This document shows, in pieces, positions 55,401 through 63,979 of a stretch of 64,000 nt of DNA. Below the pieces are notes generated by a model. It saw only the letters and a program-made list of their open reading frames with translations. It made no database searches and was not told where the DNA came from. Origin of the DNA: Nostoc paludosum FACHB-159 (GTDB lineage Bacteria > Cyanobacteriota > Cyanobacteriia > Cyanobacteriales > Nostocaceae); NCBI RefSeq assembly GCF_014698835.1, contig NZ_JACJTU010000019.1:62001-126000 (forward strand), in the 5' to 3' direction. The position numbers were made by a program, and so were the translations under genes. Each line of letters starts with the position of its first letter. Within the stretch, counting starts at the first letter, position 1.

Positions 55401-58400
55401 TTAAGCTACACTGACTTCGCCAAATTGTGTTAAGAAACGCAAGGCTTTGAGGATATAACTAGCACAATCTCTAGGAGAGGTGTTGTAAAACGATCGCCAC
55501 GCACTTGCCTTATCTTCATCATAGCGATCGCCTTTATCTGGATGATGTTCTAACCATGCCAATCTCACTGCATGACCGATCAACACATCTAATACTATAT
55601 ATTCTTCGATTTGCAGCTTGGGATTATTAGCGGCGATCGCTGCTAATTCTATTAATGCTTCAATATTAACTTGGCGGTATTCTGGAGCTTCAATTTTATT
55701 TAGCAGATGTTCAACTAACAAAGCAAAATTCCTTTCTCCCGCTGTCATTTCTGACAACATTACCTCACTATCTAAACGATTGCGACGCTCTAATTTATCA
55801 CCAATTACCAAACCTTTGCAATGTTGCATTATTAGCCAAACTTGCTTAAAAAAGTCTTTTGGTACTCGCCCCGTCGTTCCCTCGCTTTGGCGAAATCGCC
55901 GCCAACCACCTGAAGGAATTTGGATTTCTTCTGAAATTCCTGGTGACACCACCCAATCAATATCGCTTTCTTTTTGCTTGACGTGCAATGATTCTTGCTG
56001 ACGTAACAGGTTACTCATGCCAGTATATCCAGTTAATACTTGACGCAAGCGTATTTTCACTTCAAAGGGTGGAAGTTGCATTAAGTGATCGTATGCTTCA
56101 TCTTGAGTGACATGTAATTCCCGCGCTAGTTCGCTGGTCATCAATAAGATGAGATAGCCAACTCTTAGCGTCAGTAGTCCCTGAAATAGTTCGGGTTCGG
56201 ATTTGATTAAGACTCCGAGATAGATTAAAATTTCTTGGGTAAGGACGCGATCGCGGATATCTTCACGACAAAAATGACTAATCTTATCAGCAATCTCATC
56301 GTGAGACATGGGTACGGTAATTAAGGAAGCTTCACTGTAAGCCCTACCCACAGCAATTTGCTTACCTTGCACCAAAATACTCGTCACCGCATCTGATAAG
56401 CTGATATCAACCATTTGGCGCAACCCCGCAGCCCGACGTACCACTGCCCAAATGCCTAAATCTCCAGCTTTGGTGTAAACTTCATCTAGTAAATCGGCTA
56501 CGGTGACAGCATGTCCGGGGCCGCCATATCCTGTATCAAATTGAATTCCTTGCAAACGAGTCAAAGTTTGTAATAACTCAATTTGCTCGTAAATATTTTC
56601 TGATGAGCGCAAATAAGAAAGCAATAATCCTAAGTTGGTTTCACACTCCATCTGAAATTCTTGGGTATGCCCCAAGCGCCAGTTTTTCTCAGGATGATAA
56701 GCTAGATAATAGCAACGCAGTGCGGCATTTTTCACTGGGGATAGAGAAAATTCTACATCTTCAAGAAAATCAATTCTTTGGATTCCAGCTGTTAGCATTA
56801 ACTGATTTAGCCGCCCTAATTTCACCTGCACACCGTTACAAATTCCATCTTTGAGTTCTTGCATCAATTCTAATAATGCCTCAGAACCGGTTTCTAACAT
56901 GGTATGGGTTAACATTAAAGTCAAGGTAGGACGCCCTAAATCGCTCCAATATTTTTGAATGTAAGCTAGTTCGCTTCTGATTTGATCCAGCAGAAAATGG
57001 TAATCGAGGGTTAAGTAAAACTGCTGGGAATCTAGAAATGATGGCAAAAATACAATTGTTTGATTGCGAATCCGAAATATTCTTGATGTTGTTAAACTTC
57101 GCAACCGCCGCACTGGACGCCCAGTTAAACCAAGTTTATTATTACGTCCAATTTGGGTATAAATAGCTGAAAGTTCCCCAGCTTTTCTTACCTGGATTGG
57201 TTCTATTTGGGTGGGTGTTTGGGCTTCAATTCCATGAACTTCTAGTTTACCTTGTAAATCTTCATCTTCTGCTAGTAAGGCAATTTGTACCAATACTTCG
57301 CGCTGTTTGCCAACACACAAATGTCTGCCCAATGGGTCGATATCACCAACTGCTATTAATCCTTCGCTCAACATTTGACCAAGAAAATATAAACTTTGTG
57401 CCCACACTAAAGGTATATTTTCATTGGGTAAACGTGGTTGAGTTTGGGGTGCTAATTTTTCTGCTTCTACGTTTTCTGAAGGAACATAATAAAGTTCTGG
57501 TAGCAAATATAAACCATTTTGTTCTACAAGTAGTTTTGATAAAAGTTCTTGGTATTTGGTAACTTGTTCTTGGTTGCCACAAAACAATCCATCTAAAACT
57601 AAATAAGTAAAAAATAACGGCCATTCACATTCAATATGCTCGAATTGCTTGAGTTCCCAAGGTTCGTAATGCAAACGTTGGCTGTCTTCTAAAACTGTTT
57701 GGTGTCCATCACGTAGAAAACGTTTGCAGCCATACTTACCTGCGAGTTTATTGATAATATCGTTTAAAGTGCGATCGCGAAGTTGTAAGTCTTCCACTGC
57801 AAAGGCAGGATAACTGATAATACTTAACAGCGCCGCGTCAATTTCTTTGGAACCAGATTCTCTCGGTAATAACGATTCTAGAGTAATTCGAGCGCGGGCA
57901 ATTTCATCTGGTAGCACATGAATTACTGATGCTTGACTACCACGCACACCAAACAAATCCAGTCCATTCATCGCTTCTAAAGCTGCTTTTGCCATGCCTA
58001 CGGAACTGGCATTTAACTCAGCATTACCATGATTAATTTTATTACCACGTTCCCAAATACCATAGTCTGGTGTGCGGTAAGCTCGTCCAATGTAGTAAAC
58101 CAAATTTTGAACGAAATTAACTTCATCAATCGTATAAATAATTTGCAATCCCGTAGCGGTCATTTGCGCCAACATCAGTAAAAATAAAGATGTGGCATCA
58201 AGTTGTAAATGCCCCCATTCATCATCACCAACAACGATGTCGCCTGTGCTGGTATTGTATTTGGCGTGCAGCCCATCCAGTAGCGATTGAGTATGTTTAA
58301 ATTTCTCTACTTTATGAGCTTGTCGCATCATTGCAAACAGTAACCCGCGCATCAGCTTGATGACACTGTGTTCTAGTTCATAATTGTGTCCTTGGTGGTC

Positions 58401-58613
58401 ATCAATCTTGCGGTATGCAAGTGCTAAACCCCAAACTGCCAAAATGCTGTAAACATTGTCTCGCACCCAGGCATCAGTGTAATCGCCGTGGGCTGTAATT
58501 GCTGTACTCGCAGGTAGTAAACCTGTGATTGGATTTTGACGAGCGAGAACGATCTTCTTTATTTGTTGATAGTAATACTCTAGGCGAGTTAGCAATTCGG
58601 TAGATGTTTTCAT
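55401..58613 (-). CDS. GH15-like protein homologous to phosphorylase kinase alpha/beta subunits
   Basis: 1070 residues from the ATG at 58613 (MKTSTELLTRLEYYYQQIKK). The N-terminal half is a (alpha/alpha)6 glucoamylase-like domain: DYTDAWVRDNVYSILAVWGL near residue 45, GDDEWGHLQLDATSLFLLML, and FEHIECEWPLFFTYLVLDGL, with a Glu at the catalytic position. The C-terminal half (GPGHAVTVADLLDEVYTKAG, WRRFRQSEGTTGRVPKDFF) follows the eukaryotic phosphorylase kinase alpha/beta pattern, including calmodulin-binding-like regions. There is no kinase gamma subunit in bacteria, so the role is open: oligosaccharide hydrolysis or regulation of glycogen metabolism. The gene stands alone. Confidence 0.87.
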   Translation of the reverse strand: MKTSTELLTRLEYYYQQIKKIVLARQNPITGLLPASTAITAHGDYTDAWVRDNVYSILAVWGLALAYRKIDDHQGHNYELEHSVIKLMRGLLFAMMRQAHKVEKFKHTQSLLDGLHAKYNTSTGDIVVGDDEWGHLQLDATSLFLLMLAQMTATGLQIIYTIDEVNFVQNLVYYIGRAYRTPDYGIWERGNKINHGNAELNASSVGMAKAALEAMNGLDLFGVRGSQASVIHVLPDEIARARITLESLLPRESGSKEIDAALLSIISYPAFAVEDLQLRDRTLNDIINKLAGKYGCKRFLRDGHQTVLEDSQRLHYEPWELKQFEHIECEWPLFFTYLVLDGLFCGNQEQVTKYQELLSKLLVEQNGLYLLPELYYVPSENVEAEKLAPQTQPRLPNENIPLVWAQSLYFLGQMLSEGLIAVGDIDPLGRHLCVGKQREVLVQIALLAEDEDLQGKLEVHGIEAQTPTQIEPIQVRKAGELSAIYTQIGRNNKLGLTGRPVRRLRSLTTSRIFRIRNQTIVFLPSFLDSQQFYLTLDYHFLLDQIRSELAYIQKYWSDLGRPTLTLMLTHTMLETGSEALLELMQELKDGICNGVQVKLGRLNQLMLTAGIQRIDFLEDVEFSLSPVKNAALRCYYLAYHPEKNWRLGHTQEFQMECETNLGLLLSYLRSSENIYEQIELLQTLTRLQGIQFDTGYGGPGHAVTVADLLDEVYTKAGDLGIWAVVRRAAGLRQMVDISLSDAVTSILVQGKQIAVGRAYSEASLITVPMSHDEIADKISHFCREDIRDRVLTQEILIYLGVLIKSEPELFQGLLTLRVGYLILLMTSELARELHVTQDEAYDHLMQLPPFEVKIRLRQVLTGYTGMSNLLRQQESLHVKQKESDIDWVVSPGISEEIQIPSGGWRRFRQSEGTTGRVPKDFFKQVWLIMQHCKGLVIGDKLERRNRLDSEVMLSEMTAGERNFALLVEHLLNKIEAPEYRQVNIEALIELAAIAANNPKLQIEEYIVLDVLIGHAVRLAWLEHHPDKGDRYDEDKASAWRSFYNTSPRDCASYILKALRFLTQFGEVSVA

Positions 58614-59107
58614 AATTTTCTTGGGAGGAGCCTGCAAAGTTCGATCCTGTGGCTGTGAAGTGAACGATCTAAACCTAATTGGAATAAGTTTTGTAATGGT
58701 TGATGGGAAACAGCCCAGGGTGGTGTGAGTTTTTTATTATCTCGCGTTAACAGGTCTCTAGATACTGAATTTTAGTGAAGTTGGACTCAGATACAATCAG
58801 GACTTAGGCAAAAATTGCCCAAAAGCTTAATTTATCGTAGACGCGTAGCGGCTTGCCGCAGGCTACCGCCAAGACGCCTTCTCTACGAGAGGCTTCCGCC
58901 AACGCGCAGCGTCTCGTTAGAGAAGAACGCCAAGAATTCGTAGAGCGTGCGTAAGTCCTAACAATATTTGTTCAAATCTTCATCAATACTTAGAAAATTT
59001 TATACCGCTCTTTAAGTTATTTTTGATAACTTGAAAATAGGCAATCTAGCCAGAAACACATTGGGGAAATAATTAGGTACAAAAACCTATATAAAAGGAG
59101 ATTAATT
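58614..59107. other. Spacer containing a large repeat
   Basis: About 490 bp. Bases 58840-58925 are a GC-rich, palindrome-rich repeat (gtagcggcttgccgcaggct, then accgccaagacgccttctct, ctacgagagg) of the type common in Nostocales, with smaller pieces at 9590 and 40836. The last 60 bp form the leader of the small ORF, ending AAAAGGAGATTAATT. Confidence 0.6.
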
Positions 59108-59242
59108 ATGTCTCTGCGTTATAACGAAAATCATGCTCAGTTAGTGAAAGTGGTTTACTCTCAAGTGAAAGTTAATGGCAAAATTGAATTAGTACCACTA
59201 GAGCTATACGCTGATGGTTCACTTAAGCGTTCTATTGGGTAA
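59108..59242 (+). CDS. Small 44-residue hypothetical protein
   Basis: ATG at 59108, TAA at 59240-59242. It reads MSLRYNENHAQLVKVVYSQV and then KVNGKIELVPLELYADGSLK, RSIG. A strong AAAAGGAG lies 7-8 bp upstream of the ATG. The composition (alternating Val/Lys, LVPLELYADGS) is that of a compact beta-rich domain. Below usual gene-calling length, so easily missed. Function unknown. Confidence 0.75.
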   Translation: MSLRYNENHAQLVKVVYSQVKVNGKIELVPLELYADGSLKRSIG

Positions 59243-59375
59243 GTGAAAGTTAGGAATTCTCTATTATCAACTAAAGCAAATTCTAGTTTTTTATTTTGTA
59301 GCAAACCTCTGTCCAAGCCTCTCCATTTTTATGGGAGAGGCTTTGAATTTTGTGCCAAAAAGTTAGAAGCCTTTA

Positions 59376-59625
59376 GGGCAGGCAAGAGGCAAGAAGGCAA
59401 TAGGCAAGAGGCAAGAAGGCAATAGATAAGAAGGCAATAGGCAAGAAGGCAATAGGCAATAAGAGAATCTCCATAATTAAAATCAGCGAATTTCAAAAAC
59501 AACGTATTAAAAAATCCTGGCAAGCCAGCCTAGTTTAAAATATTAATTTTCTCCATAATTCAAATTAGTAGCAAAGAACCCAATTATTCAGGCAGTTTAT
59601 TTTTGCTATTGGCTATTGCCTTAAA
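59376..59625. repeat. Heptamer-bounded element, copy 2
   Basis: The left end has about nine GGCAATA/GGCAAGA units; the right end has only a TATTGGCTATTGCC remnant. The interior follows copy 1 (44221-44427): TCTCCATAATTAAAAT, GTATTAAAAAATCCTGGCAA, TTAATTTTCTCCATAATTCA and ATTATTCAGGCAG. No ORF is present. The rest of 59243-60052 contains the mgtE leader and AT-rich DNA. Confidence 0.8.
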
Positions 59626-59991
59626 AAACTTGGCTACACACGATCGCCTATACAAAGATACAGTTGTTATACGCTTCTATTCATCTGAATTATCTAAATT
59701 CAGCAACATCAAATATTTTAGCTGTATGAAGTTTACCAGGAAATATATTGATTAGCTTGACACAGATGCTAACAGTAGTAAAATCTACTTTAAGTTACGC
59801 GAAAATTACCTGAAAATCAAGGCTTGAAGTTGGTTACTGGTGAAGAATGTCACAAATTCTCGATAATATTACCCAGTATCTACCGGAGATGGCGATTCCG
59901 GGTTAGGATGATGACTAGCGATGCCCTGATTGGATATCGATATTGAATTATTGAGATTTTATGGACCAAAGTCCACAAGATGGCAGTATCA

Positions 59992-60045
59992 ACCTCCTCT
60001 GATCTGGTGAGGCAGTCTCCCAGCGCGGGGGAGATATTAGGAGGT
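59992..60045 (+). promoter_or_regulatory. Structured mgtE leader that can hide the ribosome-binding site
   Basis: ACCTCCT (59992-59998) is the exact complement of AGGAGGT (60039-60045), the ribosome-binding site 7 bp before the mgtE ATG. Between them a second stem, TCTCCC (60016-60021) with GGGAGA (60029-60034), is nested. A third stem (GGAC-CAAA-GTCC, about 59963-59974) lies upstream. This could let a ligand or an ion state control translation. It does not match the M-box consensus as I recall it. Confidence 0.5.
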
Positions 60046-60052
60046 ATTTATC

Positions 60053-61405
60053 ATGCTCACACAAGAACTTCGGGATGCGCTGATTGATGCTACCGATTTA
60101 AATCAGTTGAAATGGGATTTAAATCGGTTACAACCAGTGGATGTAGGGGAATACATTGCACAATTGCCGGAAAAACAACGAGCGATCGCATTTCGTTTAC
60201 TTAATAAAAATCAAGCAATAGATGTATTTGAATATCTGCCAACAGAGGTACAGGAAGAACTAATTAATTCCCTACATGATGTACAAGTAGCACAGCTTGT
60301 AGAAGCGATGAGTCCTGATGAACGGGCAGAATTATTTGATGAATTACCTGCTGGAGTAATCAAACGGCTTTTAAAGGAATTGAGTCCAGAACAAAGGCAA
60401 GCCACAGCAACAATTCTCGGCTATCCCGAAGGCACCGCTGGGCGAGTCATGACCACCGAATATGTCCGGTTACGAGAGGGATTAACTGTAGGTGAAGCCT
60501 TAAGCAAAATCCGTCGTCAAGACGAAGACAAAGAATCGATTTACTACGCTTATGTCACAGACGACAACCGGACACTGGTGAGAGTGGTTTCACTGCGCCA
60601 GCTGTTGTTTACCTTTCCCGATGTTTATATCAGAGATATTGCCAGCGATCGCGTCATTAAGGTGAGAACCGAAACTTCCCAAGAAGAAGTCGCCCAAGTC
60701 ATGAAGCGCTATGACTTAATCGCCATTCCCGTAGTCGATCGGGAAGATCGATTGGTTGGGATTGTCACCATCGATGATGTGATCGATATTTTAGAAGAGG
60801 AAGCCACAGAAGATATTCAAAAACTCGCAGGTGTGAGTGGTGATGAAGCTGCTTTGTCTTCCCCTCTACTGACCATCCGCAACCGCTTACCCTGGCTGTT
60901 GGGCATCATGGCCTTGTATATTGGTGCAGCTAGCGCGATCGCTCCTTTTCAGTCTGTAATCTCCGCAGTGCCAGTTCTCGCAGTGATCATGCCGATTTTT
61001 TCTAATACTGGCGGTACCGTGGGAATTCAAGCATTAACCGTGACAATCCGGGGGTTGGGGGTGGGGGAGGTGACACCCAAAGACACCGTAAAAATTCTCC
61101 GCAAGGAAATCTTCGCTGGTTTAGGTACAGCACTGGCTTTAGCCACAACAATGATTTTGCTTTCCTTGATTTGGGCGCGACCCCAAGAACGATGGGTAGC
61201 TTTCATTGCTGGCATGGTCATGGCAACTAATACAATAGTAGCCGTGACCCTTGGTACTTTACTGCCAATGGCTTTGAAACGTTTGAAGCTCGACCCTGCC
61301 TTGGTTAGCGGCCCATTAGTGACTACAATGCTAGATACAATTGGATTTTTAACATTCCTGAGCCTAATTTCTCTAGCTTTAAACGTTTTTCACTTACCTA
61401 CATGA
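60053..61405 (+). CDS. mgtE: Magnesium transporter MgtE
   Basis: 450 residues. The N domain (superhelical) runs to about residue 125, with ELFDELPAGVIKRLLKELSP. Two CBS domains follow: IRDIASDRVIKVRTETSQEE and LIAIPVVDREDRLVGIVTID. The C-terminal membrane domain has five helices including LLGIMALYIGAASAIAPF and MVMATNTIVAVTLGTLLPMA. MgtE is a Mg2+-gated channel. The AGGAGGT ribosome-binding site is partly complementary to upstream ACCTCCT (see leader). Confidence 0.97.
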   Translation: MLTQELRDALIDATDLNQLKWDLNRLQPVDVGEYIAQLPEKQRAIAFRLLNKNQAIDVFEYLPTEVQEELINSLHDVQVAQLVEAMSPDERAELFDELPAGVIKRLLKELSPEQRQATATILGYPEGTAGRVMTTEYVRLREGLTVGEALSKIRRQDEDKESIYYAYVTDDNRTLVRVVSLRQLLFTFPDVYIRDIASDRVIKVRTETSQEEVAQVMKRYDLIAIPVVDREDRLVGIVTIDDVIDILEEEATEDIQKLAGVSGDEAALSSPLLTIRNRLPWLLGIMALYIGAASAIAPFQSVISAVPVLAVIMPIFSNTGGTVGIQALTVTIRGLGVGEVTPKDTVKILRKEIFAGLGTALALATTMILLSLIWARPQERWVAFIAGMVMATNTIVAVTLGTLLPMALKRLKLDPALVSGPLVTTMLDTIGFLTFLSLISLALNVFHLPT

Positions 61406-61410
61406 AGGGA

Positions 61411-61555
61411 TTGGGGCATTGGGCATTGGGCATTGGGCATGAAAAAAAAGCTCCAGGGACGGGGGGCAGAGAGTAAGATTTTCTCCCCTGCTCCATCATC
61501 CCCATTTCCCATGCCCGATGCCCCATGCCCGATGCCACATGCCCAATATTAAAAT
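61411..61555. repeat. GGGCATT / GATGCCCCATGCC repeat before pyrB
   Basis: GGGCATT units at about 61413-61438, a short purine/pyrimidine centre (CCCCTGCTCCATCATCCCC), and ATGCCCGATGCCCCATGCCC at the right end; an inverted repeat of the same family. It covers the whole mgtE-pyrB spacer. Confidence 0.75.
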
Positions 61556-62683
61556 ATGCCTACAACAACCTGGAATCGTCACCACGTTCTTTCCCTCGCT
61601 GACTTCACGGCGGCTGAATACGATACAGTTTTGCAAACTGCGGCTTCTTTTCAGGAGGTGCTATCGCGGCGGACGAAGAAAGTACCGACGTTGCAGGGAC
61701 AGGTAGTGGCGAATTTATTTTTTGAACCCTCTACCCGCACCCGTAGTAGTTTTGAACTTGCTGCTAAACGCTTGAGTGCGGATACATTGAACTTTGCCGC
61801 AGCCACGTCTTCTATGACTAAAGGAGAAACAATTCTCGACACGGCGAAGACTTACTTGGCTATGGGCACTGATATTATGGTAGTCCGGCATCGGGAGGCG
61901 GGAGTACCAAATGCGATCGCTCAAGAAATGGATCGTTTAGGTGTCCGAGTTAGTGTGCTGAATGCTGGTGATGGTCAACACGAACATCCTTCCCAAGCAC
62001 TGCTAGACTTATTTACCATTTGTAGTTTAATTGACCCAAATCATCCGCGGCTGGAACTTTTAAAGGGTAAAAAAATTGCGATCGTTGGGGATATTTTGCA
62101 TTCTCGTGTGGCGCGATCGAATATCTGGAGTTTCATCGCCAGCGGTGCCGAACTACACTTGGCAGCACCGCCCACCCTTTTACCCAAGTTATTCGCCGAG
62201 TACATCTTGGAAGAGTCAGGGGAAGAGGACGCGGGGACGCAGGGACACTGGGACGCGGAGAATGAAGAGGATACAGGAACAAAGGGACACAACAACGTGG
62301 TGGGTAAAAACGAAAATCTCTCCGCGTCCCCGCATCCCCCACTCTCCGCGTCTTCTTCCCAACTATTCCTTCATTGGCAGCTAGAACCAGCTTTACAGGA
62401 CGCCGATTTTGTGATGACTTTGCGCTTGCAAAAGGAACGGATGACTGCTCACTTATTGCCAAGTTTGCGAGAATATCATCAGCTATTTGGTATTACAACC
62501 ACAAAGCTGCAACTTTGTAAACCTAATGTCAAAGTTTTGCATCCAGGCCCAGTAAACCGTGGTGTCGAAATCAGTTCTGAGTTGATGGATGACCCAGAAT
62601 TTAGTCTGATTCAATCGCAGGTTACCAGCGGTGTCGCTGTTCGGATGGCATTGCTGTATTTATTAGGTAGTGGTAAAGCTTAA
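61556..62683 (+). CDS. pyrB: Aspartate carbamoyltransferase catalytic subunit with in-frame insertion
   Basis: 375 residues; related enzymes are about 310-335. The carbamoyl-phosphate site FFEPSTRTRSSFELAAKRL (STRT 59-62), KGETILDTAKTYLAMGTDIM, HEHPSQALLDLFTICSLIDP and HPGPVNRGVEI are intact. It makes carbamoyl-aspartate, the first committed step of pyrimidine synthesis. About residues 217-267 (ESGEEDAGTQGHWDAENEED and following) have no family counterpart and come from a GACGCGG repeat; they replace a short surface loop before QLFLHWQLEPALQDADFVMT. The 3' end overlaps the convergent Uma2 gene by 4 bp. Confidence 0.93.
   Translation: MPTTTWNRHHVLSLADFTAAEYDTVLQTAASFQEVLSRRTKKVPTLQGQVVANLFFEPSTRTRSSFELAAKRLSADTLNFAAATSSMTKGETILDTAKTYLAMGTDIMVVRHREAGVPNAIAQEMDRLGVRVSVLNAGDGQHEHPSQALLDLFTICSLIDPNHPRLELLKGKKIAIVGDILHSRVARSNIWSFIASGAELHLAAPPTLLPKLFAEYILEESGEEDAGTQGHWDAENEEDTGTKGHNNVVGKNENLSASPHPPLSASSSQLFLHWQLEPALQDADFVMTLRLQKERMTAHLLPSLREYHQLFGITTTKLQLCKPNVKVLHPGPVNRGVEISSELMDDPEFSLIQSQVTSGVAVRMALLYLLGSGKA
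62205..62359. repeat. Palindromic repeat inserted in pyrB
   Basis: GGAAGAGGACGCGG (62221-62234) is complementary to 62346-62359 with one difference; GGGACGCGGAG (62250-62260) is the exact complement of 62320-62330. The element looks like intergenic repeats but keeps the pyrB frame open. Confidence 0.75.
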
Positions 62684-63255
62684 TAACAAGATAAACTCAA
62701 GCTAAATCCTGGCAATACATCTTCACCAGATAATTGTGTAGGCAGATTTCGCAATTCTAAATTGTGTCCTTGGCGGTAAATTTCTACTTGTTGCTGTTGG
62801 GGATTAATTAACCATGCCAATTTCACCCCTGCATCCAGATATTCTTGCATTTTCTGGCGCAGTGTTTCTAAATTATCTGTTGCTGACCTTAATTCAATAA
62901 CAAAATCCGGTGCAATGGGGGGAAATTTACGTTTTTGTTCGGGAGTGAGTGCTTGCCAACGTTCTCGTTGCACCCAAGCAGCATCAGGGGAACGGTCTGC
63001 TCCATTAGGTAATTTAAATATGGTAGAGGAACTAAAAGTATAACCGAGGTCAGTTTGCCGATTCCAAATGCCCAAATCAATTATTAAGTCGGCTTCACGG
63101 TTACCACTTTCTCCTCCAACGGGTGGCATAATTATCAATTCTCCTTTAGCCGTTCGCTCAAATTGTAACTCGCGGTTATTTTGACATAACTGGTAGAACT
63201 GTTCGTCTGTGAGGTGAACTGTGTCTAGCTTTAATGTCAATGGGCTGGTAACCAT
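62680..63255 (-). CDS. Uma2 family endonuclease-like protein (DUF820)
   Basis: 191 residues. LTDEQFYQLCQNNRELQFER and TAKGELIIMPPVGGESGNRE start the fold; FKLPNGADRSPDAAWVQRER and PDFVIELRSATDNLETLRQK with MQEYLDAGVKLAWLINPQQQ complete it. The Asp of SPDAAW and Glu of VIELRS are the conserved nuclease-type acids. More complete at the front (DLGIWNRQTDLGYTFSSS) than the member at 3938. Its stop overlaps the pyrB stop by 4 bp on the opposite strand. Confidence 0.9.
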   Translation of the reverse strand: MVTSPLTLKLDTVHLTDEQFYQLCQNNRELQFERTAKGELIIMPPVGGESGNREADLIIDLGIWNRQTDLGYTFSSSTIFKLPNGADRSPDAAWVQRERWQALTPEQKRKFPPIAPDFVIELRSATDNLETLRQKMQEYLDAGVKLAWLINPQQQQVEIYRQGHNLELRNLPTQLSGEDVLPGFSLSLSCY

Positions 63256-63538
63256 AAAGTTAATTTCAATAGTGGCGACGATAATACCATTTTGCAGAAA
63301 TTCGCGCTGTCGAGATCCCCTAATTTTTCACGAATTATTTAGGATTACGTATGCCTAAAGTTATTGGTAACAATCTTTTGATTTTAATCCCATAGGATTA
63401 TTTTAGAGCAAAATACATGATCTTAGAGATATTATCTATTCTTCCCGTCGTATGAAGACGTGGCTCTAGAATGTTGGGACACTGTAAGTATAGAAGTCAA
63501 GAATTTCATGACTTTTAGAAGTGTCGGAGGTAATAAAT

Positions 63539-63979
63539 ATGAAACCAATATTTTTGACGGCAGCAGCTTTACTCACTACGCTATCTTTTGCTGCTCCTAT
63601 ATCCGTCAAAGCTGAAAACTCCGCCCCTGTCCGGCGTTTGCTGGAAACTAGAGAATGTTTTGGATGTGATTTAACAGGAGCAAATCTTAAAGGCGCTCAT
63701 CTAATAGGTGTTGACTTGAGAAACGCCAATTTGAAAGGTGCAAACTTAGAAGGTGCAAACTTAGAAGGTGCTGATTTAACTGGTGCTAATTTGAGTTCTG
63801 CTAATCTTGAAGAAGCATTCGTCAGCGATACTATCTTAAATAATGCTAATCTCACCAATGTTAACTTGAGTAATTCTCGTTTATATAATACTGACGTAAA
63901 TGGTGCGGTTTTGGCTAATATCGATTTAAGCGGTGCTGATGTGTTTAATACTGCTATTAGTGTTGGTGGTGAATATTAA
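63539..63979 (+). CDS. Exported pentapeptide-repeat protein
   Basis: 146 residues from the ATG at 63539, with a GGAGG at about 63526. A signal peptide (KPIFLTAAALLTTLSFAAPI, cut near VKA-E) is followed by RRLLETRECFGCDLTGANLK and about 17 A(D/N)LxX repeats, e.g. GANLKGAHLIGVDLRNANLK and GADLTGANLSSANLEEAF. This forms a right-handed quadrilateral beta-helix in the periplasm or lumen. The ETRECFGCDLTGANL start with its paired cysteines is common in cyanobacterial lumenal members. Function unknown. No gene is seen in 63256-63520. Confidence 0.9.
   Translation: MKPIFLTAAALLTTLSFAAPISVKAENSAPVRRLLETRECFGCDLTGANLKGAHLIGVDLRNANLKGANLEGANLEGADLTGANLSSANLEEAFVSDTILNNANLTNVNLSNSRLYNTDVNGAVLANIDLSGADVFNTAISVGGEY

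Noticed and set aside
59243..59425. 60-codon frame after the small ORF
   Set aside because: It runs into the GGCAATA array and has repeat-derived sequence at its end.
59880..60050. M-box magnesium riboswitch before mgtE
   Set aside because: The leader has a different layout from the M-box consensus as I know it; only the RBS-pairing stem is supported.
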